Source: an uncultured SAR116 cluster alpha proteobacterium
GTDB lineage: Bacteria; Pseudomonadota; Alphaproteobacteria; Puniceispirillales; Marisalimonadaceae
Length of the DNA stretch: 64,000 nt
Direction of reading: 5' to 3'
Assembly: GCA_902622875.1 (NCBI GenBank)
Contig: CACNRW010000002.1
Span: 62,001 to 126,000 of the forward strand
In this document: positions 25,700 to 35,091 of the stretch, piece after piece
Layout: each line of letters opens with the position of its first letter
Numbering within the stretch: position 1 is the stretch's first letter
The notes under the pieces: model-generated
Seen by the model: the letters and a program-made list of their open reading frames with translations, nothing else
Told to the model about the DNA's origin: nothing
Database searches by the model: none
Translations under genes and position numbers: made by a program

Positions 25700-27160
25700 T
25701 TATTTTTCATTTGGCAAGTCATAACTTTCCATTAAATCATCAACAACACCGTCAAAATAATCCCAGGGTGTTTCTCTATAACTGTGGTTTTTAATGATAA
25801 ATGAAGCGCCAGCATAAAATTTTTCATATTGCTGTTGTCTACCAGCAAACTCTGATCCGACCACATCCCAAGCTAGCTTAAAAAGTTTCATTCTAGATGT
25901 AGCATCCATCTGAGGAGTTTGAAAATATGTTTCAAATTCTTTTTTAAGTTTTTTATTTTTTACTACATTTATACTTGCAGGCATTTGAAAAACGCCACCA
26001 CCACAAAGGGTCCGCAATTCATCAATTATAGCAGTATAGTTTTCTGTACACCAGTTAAGAGCTGCATACATCATTCTTCTATTAAAAGTCATATGATTTT
26101 CTGGCCAACTTTCTGCTGCTTCAATTTGACCATGGATCATTCCTGATAAGTTGGCTTCTAAAGATGACATTTTACCAAGAGTTTCTCTTACTGCAGGTAT
26201 TTGATCAGCTCCAGTTGCTTTTGCAACTTTGTTGCATAGTCCAGTAATTAATTCCATTTTAGACCAATATCTTACATTTGCTTGGTGATTGCCATAACAA
26301 TGAGCAGGTGTTTTGATATATATTTCACGTGCTAGAATTGCATCATCCATTACAAATATTCTTTCCCAAGGCACTAGAACATTTTCACACATAACTAGAA
26401 CATCTGTCTCATCCATATTCCAAGATAAAGGTGAATCAAATTGGTTGTCATAATGAGTTGATAATGGCTGGCGCATCCATAAAGAAAGTCCTTTAATATT
26501 GCAAGGAATAGCACATGTTATAGCTTGTTTTACTTGATCAGGTGCTAGTGGAACGAGATTTCCAATCCAAATTTCATTTGCAAAAACTGCACTTGTTGCA
26601 AGCATTTTCATGCCAGATATTACGACACCTTCTTCGTTCTCATCTACTACAGATAAAGTTGGGATAGGTAGGTTTTGCTTTTGATAAAATTCTGGGTTTC
26701 TTGCTGCTTGTGGAGGAACAACAGCATAAGATGCAAAAATATCATTAGTTTTAATATGATTATAGTAGTTAATTAAATTTTTTTTAAATTTAAATTTTCC
26801 ACTATCAAAAATATCAGGGTTTGTTGACATTCCTGTTACAAAACTAGCTACATGATCCATTGAACGGCCCATCATGCCTGATGTTTGATCAGCTATAATT
26901 TTGTGAGCCTTTGATCTTCTTCTAAGATCACTTTTGTTTTTGGCTTGTAAAAACCATGTAGAAAATAGTTCCCCATCTTCTTCATATGATAAATCATTCT
27001 TATATTTATTTTCGTGTTTAATATCATACAATTTTGCAACTGTTTTAGCAGCCTTTTCAAATGCAGGATGACACGTCACATCATCTATTTTTTCGTCACC
27101 AATATAGACTGTTCGTCCATCTCTTAATTGTTCTAAATGTTGATCACCTGTTTTAATCAT
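25700..27160 (-). CDS. HpaB-family flavin-dependent phenol monooxygenase, large component
   Basis: The 486-residue protein has the start typical of 4-hydroxyphenylacetate 3-monooxygenase oxygenases (TGDQHLEQLRDGRTVYIGDE), then VTCHPAFEKAAKTVAKLYD, and MDETDVLVMCENVLVPWERI in the flavin-binding half. It uses FADH2 delivered by a separate reductase (HpaC) to hydroxylate a phenolic ring ortho to an OH; no hpaC is in the window. The Cys pair and His of the related 4-hydroxybutyryl-CoA dehydratase are not seen. AAAGG precedes the ATG. It follows a cupin gene by 18 nt, suggesting both act on one phenolic or furanic intermediate. Confidence 0.92.
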   Translation of the reverse strand: MIKTGDQHLEQLRDGRTVYIGDEKIDDVTCHPAFEKAAKTVAKLYDIKHENKYKNDLSYEEDGELFSTWFLQAKNKSDLRRRSKAHKIIADQTSGMMGRSMDHVASFVTGMSTNPDIFDSGKFKFKKNLINYYNHIKTNDIFASYAVVPPQAARNPEFYQKQNLPIPTLSVVDENEEGVVISGMKMLATSAVFANEIWIGNLVPLAPDQVKQAITCAIPCNIKGLSLWMRQPLSTHYDNQFDSPLSWNMDETDVLVMCENVLVPWERIFVMDDAILAREIYIKTPAHCYGNHQANVRYWSKMELITGLCNKVAKATGADQIPAVRETLGKMSSLEANLSGMIHGQIEAAESWPENHMTFNRRMMYAALNWCTENYTAIIDELRTLCGGGVFQMPASINVVKNKKLKKEFETYFQTPQMDATSRMKLFKLAWDVVGSEFAGRQQQYEKFYAGASFIIKNHSYRETPWDYFDGVVDDLMESYDLPNEK

Positions 27161-27178
27161 TTTTAAAAACCTTTACCT

Positions 27179-27568
27179 TTAAAAATTTTCATCATTTTTA
27201 TAATAATGTAATTCAAATAAAATACATCCGTTTTCTGATTTAAAAGGGCCATGATAAACACCTGGTGGCCTGCAAGCATAAGTAGATTCAGTAAACTGCT
27301 CTCCACCATTACCGTTTTTATCATTTCCTACTATCAAATCTCCAGAAACTAAGTAAACTTCTTCCCAATGATCGTGAATAAATTGGTCAGTAGTAAAAAC
27401 ACCTGGTTTGAAACGAAGCAACCTTGACCTGCTTCCAGTTTTTTTAAATTCATCAATATCAGATGCTAAAATTTGTTGTTCTATTCCAGAAGGATATCCT
27501 TTCGGTGTATGCCAGTTTTTTTCAGGTGACAATTTTGTAAATTCAATATGTGGTTTATTTTTTGACAT
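27179..27568 (-). CDS. Single-domain cupin protein
   Basis: The 129-residue protein has a conserved cupin core: FIHDHWEEVYLVSGDL in the first motif and RPPGVYHGPF in the second, giving candidate His/Glu metal ligands. The HDHWEEVYLVSG type is common in small cupins of aromatic catabolism clusters, where they act as dioxygenases, isomerases or accessory proteins. GAGGG lies just upstream of the ATG. It is between a CoA ligase and the HpaB-type monooxygenase, so a dioxygenase or isomerase step after hydroxylation is plausible, but no reaction is established. Confidence 0.85.
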   Translation of the reverse strand: MSKNKPHIEFTKLSPEKNWHTPKGYPSGIEQQILASDIDEFKKTGSRSRLLRFKPGVFTTDQFIHDHWEEVYLVSGDLIVGNDKNGNGGEQFTESTYACRPPGVYHGPFKSENGCILFELHYYKNDENF

Positions 27569-27594
27569 TTTTCCCTCGTTTCTGAAACTATTTT

Positions 27595-29130
27595 TTAATC
27601 TAGTTCATATTCTCCAGCCACTAATTTTCTTCTTAAAATTTTACCTGTTGGAGATTTTGGAATTTCTTTGACAAATATATACTCTTTAGGTCTTTTAAAG
27701 TTAAGCATATTTGATTTGATGCAATATTCATCTAACAATTGACTATTTAAATTTTTATTACGAACAACAAATGCACAAACTTTTTGACCCCATTTGGGAT
27801 CAGGTAATCCGACAACAGTTACTTCTAATATATTTTTATTCAATGATAAGATATTTTCGATTTCAATAGGAGAAATATTTTCTCCACCTGTAATAATCAT
27901 ATCATCTACTCTACCGGTAACAAATAAGTCTCCATCTTCATCAAAATAACCTAGATCTCCTGTAAAATACCAACCATCAATAATTGATTTTTTGTTTGCA
28001 TCAGGTCTTTTTAAATATCCTGAAAAAGCTTCATCAGAATTTAAATTAGCAATTATTTCACCTTCAACTTTTTTCCCTAATAATTTTTTAGTGTTATATG
28101 CCCCCATTTCAACAACACGTATCTGTTGATTTATACCAGCTTTACCTGCGGACCCTGGTTTTAAATTTGCATTTTGATCAACTGTGAAAGTATAAATTTC
28201 TGAAGAACCATAATGATTAACTAAATTTTTTGGTTCAAACCCTTCCATTACTTTTTTTATTAATCCATCATTCATTGGTGAGCCTGCAAAACCTAATTTT
28301 TTACAAGTTTTTACCTTTTCTTTTGAAAAATATTCATTTTCTAATAAATCATAATAAAGAGTTGGAACAAGGTATAAACTTGTTATTTTAAAATACTCAA
28401 TTAATTCTATAGCTTGCTGAGAGGAAAATTTTGGTTGAGCAATAAATGTTCCATTAAGCAAAACCATCGAAATCAAAGATCTAACACCCATAGTGTGATA
28501 AAGAGGCATTACACCTAATGTTGATTCATTTTTTTGGTACATATTTTGAGCAATATGAGCTATTGCAGAAGATCTTTCAGCAAAATGTGTTCTAGGGACA
28601 CCTTTAGGTTTTCCCGTGGTTCCAGATGTATATAAAATCAATGATAAAAAATCACTTTTGGCCGTAGGGCCATTTCCAGATTTTCCATTTTTTAATAAGT
28701 CATTAAAATTTATTTTATCCTTTTTTGGTTTTCCAACAAAAATATTAATTAAATTTTGGCATGTAATTGAGTTTTTAACTGAAAGGTAACTTTCTTCTTG
28801 GTAAATTATACATCTAGCATCAGAGTCTGATATACAAAAATCGATTTCTTCAGACTTCATTCGCCAATTTAATGGAACTATTGTAAGACCGGTAATTTGG
28901 CATGCCCAATGTATTGTTGCAGCCGCTATATTATTTTGAAGTAATGTAATTACTTTATCTTTTGATCTTAGACCAACAGATTTTAATCCTCCACAAAGTT
29001 TATCAACTTCTTCAAACCATTCTTCATAATTAATTTCATTATCTATTTCTGCAATAGCAATTGTTTTTGGAGATTTTTCTATAGATGTAAAAAAGGATGT
29101 CCCAAGGTCAAGCATTTTTTTTATGTTCAT
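27595..29130 (-). CDS. Acyl-CoA ligase (AMP-forming), aromatic/furoate type, module A
   Basis: The 511-residue class I adenylate-forming enzyme contains YTSGTTGKPKGVPRTH (P-loop), NHYGSSEIY (A5), GWYFTGDLGYFDEDGDLF (A7), GRVDDMIITGGENISP (A8 hinge) and the catalytic Lys in PTGKILRRKL near the end. It should activate a carboxylic acid as an AMP ester and form the CoA thioester. It overlaps the 2Fe-2S subunit gene by 23 nt, so it is translationally linked to the molybdenum hydroxylase. In hmf loci a 2-furoate CoA ligase (HmfD) stands in exactly this relation to the hydroxylase, hence the suggested substrate class. Confidence 0.92.
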   Translation of the reverse strand: MNIKKMLDLGTSFFTSIEKSPKTIAIAEIDNEINYEEWFEEVDKLCGGLKSVGLRSKDKVITLLQNNIAAATIHWACQITGLTIVPLNWRMKSEEIDFCISDSDARCIIYQEESYLSVKNSITCQNLINIFVGKPKKDKINFNDLLKNGKSGNGPTAKSDFLSLILYTSGTTGKPKGVPRTHFAERSSAIAHIAQNMYQKNESTLGVMPLYHTMGVRSLISMVLLNGTFIAQPKFSSQQAIELIEYFKITSLYLVPTLYYDLLENEYFSKEKVKTCKKLGFAGSPMNDGLIKKVMEGFEPKNLVNHYGSSEIYTFTVDQNANLKPGSAGKAGINQQIRVVEMGAYNTKKLLGKKVEGEIIANLNSDEAFSGYLKRPDANKKSIIDGWYFTGDLGYFDEDGDLFVTGRVDDMIITGGENISPIEIENILSLNKNILEVTVVGLPDPKWGQKVCAFVVRNKNLNSQLLDEYCIKSNMLNFKRPKEYIFVKEIPKSPTGKILRRKLVAGEYELD

Positions 29131-29617
29131 TTCTTTTTTTTATTACTTCTAATACTGCATCTACAATCCCAACATATCCAGTACATCGACAAACATTTCC
29201 ACTAAGTATTTTTCTAATTTCTTTCTCATCGGCATATTCTGGGTTTTCGTTAAGATAAGAACTTATTGTAATTAAAAATCCTGAAGTACAAAAACCACAT
29301 TGTAATGCATGATGTTTCTTAAATGCGGCTCTTAAGTCATCTAAATTTTTGTCTTTAACTATACCTTCAACTGTTGTTAATTCATGTCCATTAACCTGAG
29401 ATGCCAGCATTAAACACGATCTAATGGGTTTTCCATTAAATATAATTGTACATGCTCCACATATCCCATGCTCACACCCAACATGGGTACCTGTTTCTCC
29501 AATTGAATACCTTAAAAAGTCACTTAAAAGAGTCCTTGGATAAATATTTTTACTTAATTTAATTCCATTTAACGTAAAAGTTACGCTAATTTTTTCGCTT
29601 GATTTTATTAATGGCAT
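29108..29617 (-). CDS. Molybdenum hydroxylase 2Fe-2S subunit, module A
   Basis: The 169-residue subunit has the plant-type 2Fe-2S motif GCEHGICGACTI (with the fourth Cys in CLML) and the second, alpha-helical cluster CGFCTSGF ... CRCTGYVG. CTSGF replaces the usual CTPGF, a mild deviation. It carries electrons from the Mo centre to FAD. In this operon it is 4 kb away from the Mo and FAD subunits, with a ligase, a cupin, a monooxygenase and a crotonase between; it is assigned to them because the other hydroxylase set has its own small subunit. AGAGAAG precedes the ATG. Confidence 0.93.
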   Translation of the reverse strand: MPLIKSSEKISVTFTLNGIKLSKNIYPRTLLSDFLRYSIGETGTHVGCEHGICGACTIIFNGKPIRSCLMLASQVNGHELTTVEGIVKDKNLDDLRAAFKKHHALQCGFCTSGFLITISSYLNENPEYADEKEIRKILSGNVCRCTGYVGIVDAVLEVIKKRNEHKKNA

Positions 29618-29665
29618 AAGACTTCTCTATGTTAATAAATAAAAAAATAATAACTAAAATTATTT

Positions 29666-31192
29666 TTAAATTTTAAGTTGATATCGCATAATTTTACCTG
29701 AGCCTGTTCTAGGTATATTATCGACTAGTTTAAAATCTTCAGGAATTTTATACTTAGATAGGTTGATTTTACAAATTTGATTTAAAGTTTCTTTATCAAA
29801 TTTATTTTTATTTTTTAAAACAATGAATGCTATTGGAACTTCACCTAAAGTATCGTGATTTTTTCCTACTATAGCGCAATCCAAAATCTGATCATCTTTT
29901 AGAATTGCTTCTTCAATCTCAGCAGGAGATATATTTTGGCCGCCCCTAATTATTAGTTCCTTTAGACGACCTGTAATGGTTATAAATCCATCTTTGTCAC
30001 GTTTTGCTAAATCACCTGTATAATACCATTTATCTTTAATAACTTTTTTCGTTTCATCTTCTTTATTATGATATCCAAGCATTAAATTAGGCCCGTAGCA
30101 AATCAACTCACCTTCTTCGTTAGGGCCTGCTTCTACATTTTGTGAAGAAATAATTCTTACAGACATTCCAGGAATTGGAATTCCACAAGAACCTATTTTT
30201 CTGTTAGATTTCCAGTTCATTGTAACCATGGTTGATGTTTCTGTAATACCGTATCCATCCAATAATAAATTATTGAAATACTTCTCATATTCACTATTTA
30301 GAGTTGCAGGCATTATTGCACCTGCAGAAACACACCTTGTTATACTTCCTAAATTAGAAATTTTATTTTGTTTTGCAGTTTCAAGAAGATAATGAAACAT
30401 TGTAGGAACACCAGGTAATACTGTAAAATCCTTACTATTTAATAAATCTAAAACTATACTAGGTGAAAATTTTTCTAATATAAACTCAGAACAACCAGAG
30501 GCTATTATGCTTAGAATACTAAAATTAATTGCATATGAGTGAAACAAAGGAAGGGGAGACAATACTTTATCTTTACTATTGAGATTGACTATAGGCATCC
30601 AGCAACTTGCTACTACCCACAACATACTTCTTGTTGTTAAAAGTACACCTTTGGGTTTCCCTGTAGTTCCTGAAGTGTAGATTATTTGGTTTGGGGCGTT
30701 AATATCATCATCATTTATTTTAATGTTTTTGTTATTAAATAAACACAAATGATTAAAGGATAAATTATTGCCTTCAATAGAACTATCTGTAAAACAAGTG
30801 AAATTATCCAAATTAGGAAAAGATTTTAAACTTTCTAAAATTTTTTCATTTATTATACTAGTTATAACAAATTTTGTATTCGAATCATGTAGCTTGTAAT
30901 TTATTTCTTCTGTAGTTGAATCAAAACTTATTGGAACAATAGTAAGGCCTGCCCGTAATGTTCCTAAAAATGCAATGACCCATTCAACAGAATTAGGAAG
31001 TATTAATGCTACTGCGTCACCTTTAGATAATCCTAAACTAAGAATATTACTTGCAAGGTTTAATGTTTTGCGTTCAAGTTCATAGTAATTTATTTCTGAA
31101 TTAAAATCAGAAAAGGCAATTTTTTTATTTTGTACTTTTGCTTGTTTTAGTAAAATTTTATTAATTGGTTCTATTAAATTTGTTTTGATCAT
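29666..31192 (-). CDS. Acyl-CoA ligase (AMP-forming), module B
   Basis: The 508-residue adenylate-forming ligase shows IIYTSGTTGKPKGVLLT, LLDGYGITET (A5), KWYYTGDLAKRDKDGFI, GRLKELIIRGGQNISP (A8) and the C-terminal catalytic Lys in PRTGSGKIMRYQL. ATG 31192 is chosen since AGGA lies 6 nt upstream; an earlier in-frame start at 31225 would run into the SDR gene. It belongs to the broad long-chain/aromatic acyl-CoA synthetase group and its substrate cannot be named. It lies between the SDR gene (20 nt) and the module A 2Fe-2S gene (48 nt), and is one of three ligases in this operon. Confidence 0.91.
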   Translation of the reverse strand: MIKTNLIEPINKILLKQAKVQNKKIAFSDFNSEINYYELERKTLNLASNILSLGLSKGDAVALILPNSVEWVIAFLGTLRAGLTIVPISFDSTTEEINYKLHDSNTKFVITSIINEKILESLKSFPNLDNFTCFTDSSIEGNNLSFNHLCLFNNKNIKINDDDINAPNQIIYTSGTTGKPKGVLLTTRSMLWVVASCWMPIVNLNSKDKVLSPLPLFHSYAINFSILSIIASGCSEFILEKFSPSIVLDLLNSKDFTVLPGVPTMFHYLLETAKQNKISNLGSITRCVSAGAIMPATLNSEYEKYFNNLLLDGYGITETSTMVTMNWKSNRKIGSCGIPIPGMSVRIISSQNVEAGPNEEGELICYGPNLMLGYHNKEDETKKVIKDKWYYTGDLAKRDKDGFITITGRLKELIIRGGQNISPAEIEEAILKDDQILDCAIVGKNHDTLGEVPIAFIVLKNKNKFDKETLNQICKINLSKYKIPEDFKLVDNIPRTGSGKIMRYQLKI

Positions 31193-31212
31193 TTTTGGTC
31201 CTAATATCCTAA

Positions 31213-31968
31213 TTAAACCATACAAAATCCGCCATTAATACTTAAAACCTGACCAGTTATCCAATCAGCATTGTTTGAACATAAAAAAACTACCATTGGA
31301 GCGACATCTTTTGGTTTTCCAAGTCTTTTTAAAGGATAGGATTTTAATATTTTTTCCTTATTTTTTTCTAAAAAAGATTTGTCTGTATGAGTGGTTTCTA
31401 CTAATCCTAATGAAACTGTATTAACGGTTATGTTAGATCTACCAAATTCTTTGGCCAATGATTTTCCTAGAGCAATAGTTCCACCCCGTGCTGCTGCCGT
31501 TGCAGACAAATTAGCCTCACCAATTCTTGAACTGTCACCGACTAAATTAATTATTTTACCAAATTGCTTTTCAATCATGTCTGGAGCGACAGCATGACAA
31601 CAATTTATAGCCCCTTTGAGAGATGTATCAATTTGCTTGTCCCAGTCATTTATATTTGATTCAAGAAATCTCTGAATCTTAGTATATCCAGCATTATTTA
31701 TTAAAAAATCTATTGAACCTAAGTCTTTTTTAATGCTTTGAACCATTTTTAAAACTTCATTATATTTCGTTATATCTGCCTTGAAAATCTTTGCAATACC
31801 TCCTTTAGAATTAATTTCTTCAGCTGTCTGTTCGGCATCTTTTGAAGAATTATTAAAGTTTATTGCAACTGATGCTCCTTCATTAGCAAATGTATTAGAG
31901 ATTTCCTTACCAATATCTCTTCCACCTCCGGTAACTAATACTACTTTTTTGCCAAGGTTTAATTTCAT
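31213..31968 (-). CDS. SDR-family protein lacking the YxxxK catalytic pair
   Basis: The 251-residue Rossmann protein has a dinucleotide motif TGGGRDIGKEI and NNAGYTKIQ, and ends like a normal SDR (WITGQVLSINGGFCMV). At the active site, where SDRs carry YxxxK, the sequence reads ANLSATAAARGGTIALGK, giving Thr and Arg at the aligned positions. The Ser two steps earlier (VGDSSR) is kept. It may be a non-reductive SDR (lyase, isomerase) or the structural partner of a catalytic SDR, as in BbsCD of anaerobic toluene degradation. GGAG precedes the ATG. It overlaps the module B Mo-subunit gene by 4 nt. Confidence 0.9.
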   Translation of the reverse strand: MKLNLGKKVVLVTGGGRDIGKEISNTFANEGASVAINFNNSSKDAEQTAEEINSKGGIAKIFKADITKYNEVLKMVQSIKKDLGSIDFLINNAGYTKIQRFLESNINDWDKQIDTSLKGAINCCHAVAPDMIEKQFGKIINLVGDSSRIGEANLSATAAARGGTIALGKSLAKEFGRSNITVNTVSLGLVETTHTDKSFLEKNKEKILKSYPLKRLGKPKDVAPMVVFLCSNNADWITGQVLSINGGFCMV

Positions 31969-34334
31969 CTAATTTCTCCATTTTTTAATAGTTGAAAGAG
32001 ATATTCTTGATTAACAGGTAGTTCGTTTATATTAATATTATAATCAGATAATGCATCGGCGACTGCATTTGCTATAGCTGCAGGAGCTCCAATTGTTCCT
32101 CCTTCTCCCATTCCTTTAAACTGTCCTAAGTTTTCAGGTAAAAAATGTTCAGTATGAACCACATCTATCTTAGGTATTTCAGACGCAGTAGGTATTTTAT
32201 AATCAACTAAGTTTGCAGTTGTTAATTGACCTTGATTATCATAATTAATTTTTTCTAGTAAAGCTACTCCTATACCTTGTGCAACACCACCATGAACTTG
32301 TCCATCGACAATCATAGGGTTTATGACTTTTCCACAATCTTCTGAGACAAGATATTTTAAAACTTTAACCTTAAGTGTTTGTTTATCTATTTCTACTAAA
32401 GCAATGTGTGTCGCTGTAGTAGTTGCTCCAAAAATGGGGTCATAGCTTTCTTTAGCATACAAACTATCTCTTAATTCAACTGGAAGAGTTTCCATATCTG
32501 AATAAACAGAATTAGCCAGTTCAGAAAAATTTATAGATTTATTAGTATTCAATGACGATATTATACCATCTATTATTTCAATATTATTAGGGTCAGTTTC
32601 AAGTAAATAGGCAGCCACTTTTAAAATTTTTTTTCTTAAAACTCTTGCAGTTTTAATAGCAGCACCTCCTCCAATTACAGCACTTCTACTTGCATATGTC
32701 CCTGTTCCATGTTTAGCTTTTGATGTGTCGCCATGAGTTATTTTAATATCCTCTGGTTTTATACCTATTTCATCAGCAATTATCTGAGCAAGTGTGGTTT
32801 CAAGCCCTTGTCCATGAGAGGCGATAGCAAATATTCCAGAAACAGATCCTGTGCCATCAATTTCAATAGTTGCAGTTTCAGAGCCAGTATTAATAGGCAT
32901 TCCAGGGGCAACAGAAATTTTTGAACCTATACCAGTTAACTCGGCATAGGTCGAAATACCATATCCTATCCAAGTACGATTACATTTTTTTTTATTTTTA
33001 ATATCTATAATTTCTTTAAAAAAATTAGAATTCTTTGATTTTTCAAGGCATTCTTTAAATCCTGCATCATTCCAAATTATTCCACTACCAATCCTGTATG
33101 GCAAATTTTTAGTATCGATTAGGTTTTTCATTCTAATCGTGAAGGGGTCCATTGAAATCGATTTTGCAGCCATATCAACAAGTCTTTCTAAAACAAAAAC
33201 TGCTGCTGGTCTTCCAACACCTCTATATGGACCGGTAGGTGATTTTGAGGTAACTACACATTTAACATTGCCATGAAAATTTTTAATGTCATAAGGCCCT
33301 GGTAGAAAGCCTATTACTTGAACAGGTTCTAAGGCACCCGTCCAAGGAAATATAGAATAAGCACCTATATTGCCAATTACATCTCCCTCTAAAGAAATGA
33401 ATTTACCATCATCGTCAAAAAAAAGTTTAGCCTCAATGATTTCTTCAAACGCCTGACTTGTCGTTAAAAAATCTTCTAATCTATCGCTAGTCCATTTAAT
33501 TGGTTTTTTTAATTTTTTTGATAAATATGTCACTATGATTTCTTCTGGATATAATGAACCTTTCCCTCCAAAACCTCCACCTACATCAAGTGCTTTTACA
33601 TTAATTTTATTACCAGCTATTCCTAATATTTTTGAAAGTGCGTCTCTAATTACTCCTGGTATTTGAGTGGAAGAGTACAATGTGATATTTCCAGAACCAA
33701 TATCGTAGTCACTTAAATAACATCTATTTTCTATTGCTATTGGTGATTTTCTGCTAAGTTTAAATTTACCTGACACAGATTTTATATTTTTGGACTTAAT
33801 GTAATCTTTAGTTCCATGGGAAAAACTTCTTTCCAAAATCACATTTGAACCAATATTCTCATGAAGTAATATTTTATTATTACTGGCAGCTTCTTCTGGA
33901 TCTATAACTGGATCCAGACTTTCATAATCAACTTCTATTAGCTCTAATGCATCCTCTCCAACGTATCTATTTTTTGCAACTATTACCGCTATAATTTCAC
34001 CAACATATCGCACTTTATTTTTTGCAACTACATCTTGATAAGTTGCAAAATAATTAGACATTCTTGATGGTGAGGTGATTTGGTTTAATTCACTGAAATC
34101 TTTAAAAGTTAAAACATCTATTATACCCTCTAATTTAAGAGCTTCTTTATACTCTATATACTTAATTTTTGCATGTGACTCGTCACTCCTTACAAAAACA
34201 AGTTGCAACATTTTATCAATATTGATGTCTGAAGTGTATTTTGCATTTCCACTCAAATACTTTGAGTCTTCAAATCGTTCAATAGGTTTACCTATATATT
34301 TTGGTCTCATTAATATTTTTTTATCTTTATTCAT
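31965..34334 (-). CDS. Molybdenum hydroxylase large subunit (CoxL-like form II), module B
   Basis: The 789-residue Mo-binding subunit starts with YIGKPIERFEDSKYLSGNAKY and shows GGGFGGKGSLYPEE, the active-site loop GPYRGVGRPAA and GQFKGMGEGG with the catalytic Glu. The loop is of the form II type (xYRGxGR), so it is not a bona fide CO dehydrogenase. It should hydroxylate an aromatic heterocycle, aldehyde or CoA-bound ring in the cytosol together with the FAD and 2Fe-2S subunits encoded just upstream at 35.1-36.4 kb. Its start lies within the last codons of the metallo-hydrolase gene (8 nt overlap), indicating translational coupling. Confidence 0.93.
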   Translation of the reverse strand: MNKDKKILMRPKYIGKPIERFEDSKYLSGNAKYTSDINIDKMLQLVFVRSDESHAKIKYIEYKEALKLEGIIDVLTFKDFSELNQITSPSRMSNYFATYQDVVAKNKVRYVGEIIAVIVAKNRYVGEDALELIEVDYESLDPVIDPEEAASNNKILLHENIGSNVILERSFSHGTKDYIKSKNIKSVSGKFKLSRKSPIAIENRCYLSDYDIGSGNITLYSSTQIPGVIRDALSKILGIAGNKINVKALDVGGGFGGKGSLYPEEIIVTYLSKKLKKPIKWTSDRLEDFLTTSQAFEEIIEAKLFFDDDGKFISLEGDVIGNIGAYSIFPWTGALEPVQVIGFLPGPYDIKNFHGNVKCVVTSKSPTGPYRGVGRPAAVFVLERLVDMAAKSISMDPFTIRMKNLIDTKNLPYRIGSGIIWNDAGFKECLEKSKNSNFFKEIIDIKNKKKCNRTWIGYGISTYAELTGIGSKISVAPGMPINTGSETATIEIDGTGSVSGIFAIASHGQGLETTLAQIIADEIGIKPEDIKITHGDTSKAKHGTGTYASRSAVIGGGAAIKTARVLRKKILKVAAYLLETDPNNIEIIDGIISSLNTNKSINFSELANSVYSDMETLPVELRDSLYAKESYDPIFGATTTATHIALVEIDKQTLKVKVLKYLVSEDCGKVINPMIVDGQVHGGVAQGIGVALLEKINYDNQGQLTTANLVDYKIPTASEIPKIDVVHTEHFLPENLGQFKGMGEGGTIGAPAAIANAVADALSDYNININELPVNQEYLFQLLKNGEIR

Positions 34335-35088
34335 AGTATTGTTCTGTTTGTTTTAATATTTCCCATTGATCATAATCATGACCATAAATTAATTGAAAAC
34401 CTCTATTTTCGAGCTTCCTTAACTCTTGATAAGAATTTAACATAAGGTCTCCATCCCAAGCATTTTTTGGAATTTCATCATGTTTAATATTCCTTTCTAG
34501 ACTTATTGCATCAGACGCAATAATAAATGATCCACTCTTATCTGTATTAACTTGGAGACCTATACTTCCTGGTGTGTGACCTGGTAATGCTATAGTAATT
34601 AAACGATCATCGTCAAAAACATCATAAAATTCTTTAATTCCTTTTAATGGCATAGGATGTTGCCATTCATGAGATATATATCCTTTTGTTTTTGCATCTA
34701 ATTTACTTGCAACCTCAATTTCTTCAAAAGAACAAAGAAATTCTGCATTTATAAAAAATTCATTACAACCACAATGATCAGGGTGTAAATGTGAGTTGAT
34801 TACTAAATCAATATCAGTTGGCTCTATGTTATTTTTTTTTAAATTCAAGATTAAATTATCATTAAAATCACCAATAGGTTTCATTATTTTTGCCAATTGA
34901 CCCCACCGTTTTTCTGGTTCTATATAAACATTTGGATGACAGCCAGTATCAAATAAAATTTTAGTACTTTTATGTTCAATAAAAGTTGAAATGACAGGGA
35001 GTGTTATTTTTTCTTCTTTATTTGAGTTCGGAACAAAAATTCTTTCGTTCATTTGTAATTTACCACCACTCAAAAATTTCATTTTCAT
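34327..35088 (-). CDS. Metallo-beta-lactamase-fold hydrolase, lactonase-like
   Basis: The 253-residue protein has the binuclear zinc motif as NSHLHPDHCG, an upstream ILFDTGCHP, ALPGHTPGS and a later DAISLER, plus a C-terminal GHDYDQW. This is the AiiA/AttM N-acyl-homoserine-lactonase subfamily. Sitting between the subunits of a molybdenum hydroxylase it more likely opens a lactone or hydrolyses a ring intermediate of the pathway than acts on quorum signals; no LuxI or LuxR gene is present. It follows the 2Fe-2S gene by 3 nt and overlaps the Mo-subunit gene by 8 nt. It has no signal peptide. Confidence 0.9.
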   Translation of the reverse strand: MKMKFLSGGKLQMNERIFVPNSNKEEKITLPVISTFIEHKSTKILFDTGCHPNVYIEPEKRWGQLAKIMKPIGDFNDNLILNLKKNNIEPTDIDLVINSHLHPDHCGCNEFFINAEFLCSFEEIEVASKLDAKTKGYISHEWQHPMPLKGIKEFYDVFDDDRLITIALPGHTPGSIGLQVNTDKSGSFIIASDAISLERNIKHDEIPKNAWDGDLMLNSYQELRKLENRGFQLIYGHDYDQWEILKQTEQYYE

Positions 35089-35091
35089 TTA

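Noticed and set aside
25700-27160. 4-hydroxybutyryl-CoA dehydratase (AbfD) for the HpaB-family protein
   Set aside because: The CxxxC and HxxxxxxC iron-sulfur ligands of AbfD are not present, and the N-terminus is that of the monooxygenases.
34327-35088. Quorum-quenching AHL lactonase
   Set aside because: The fold fits, but the gene is overlapped on one side by a hydroxylase subunit gene and lies 3 nt from another, and no LuxI/LuxR genes are seen; a pathway role is more likely.
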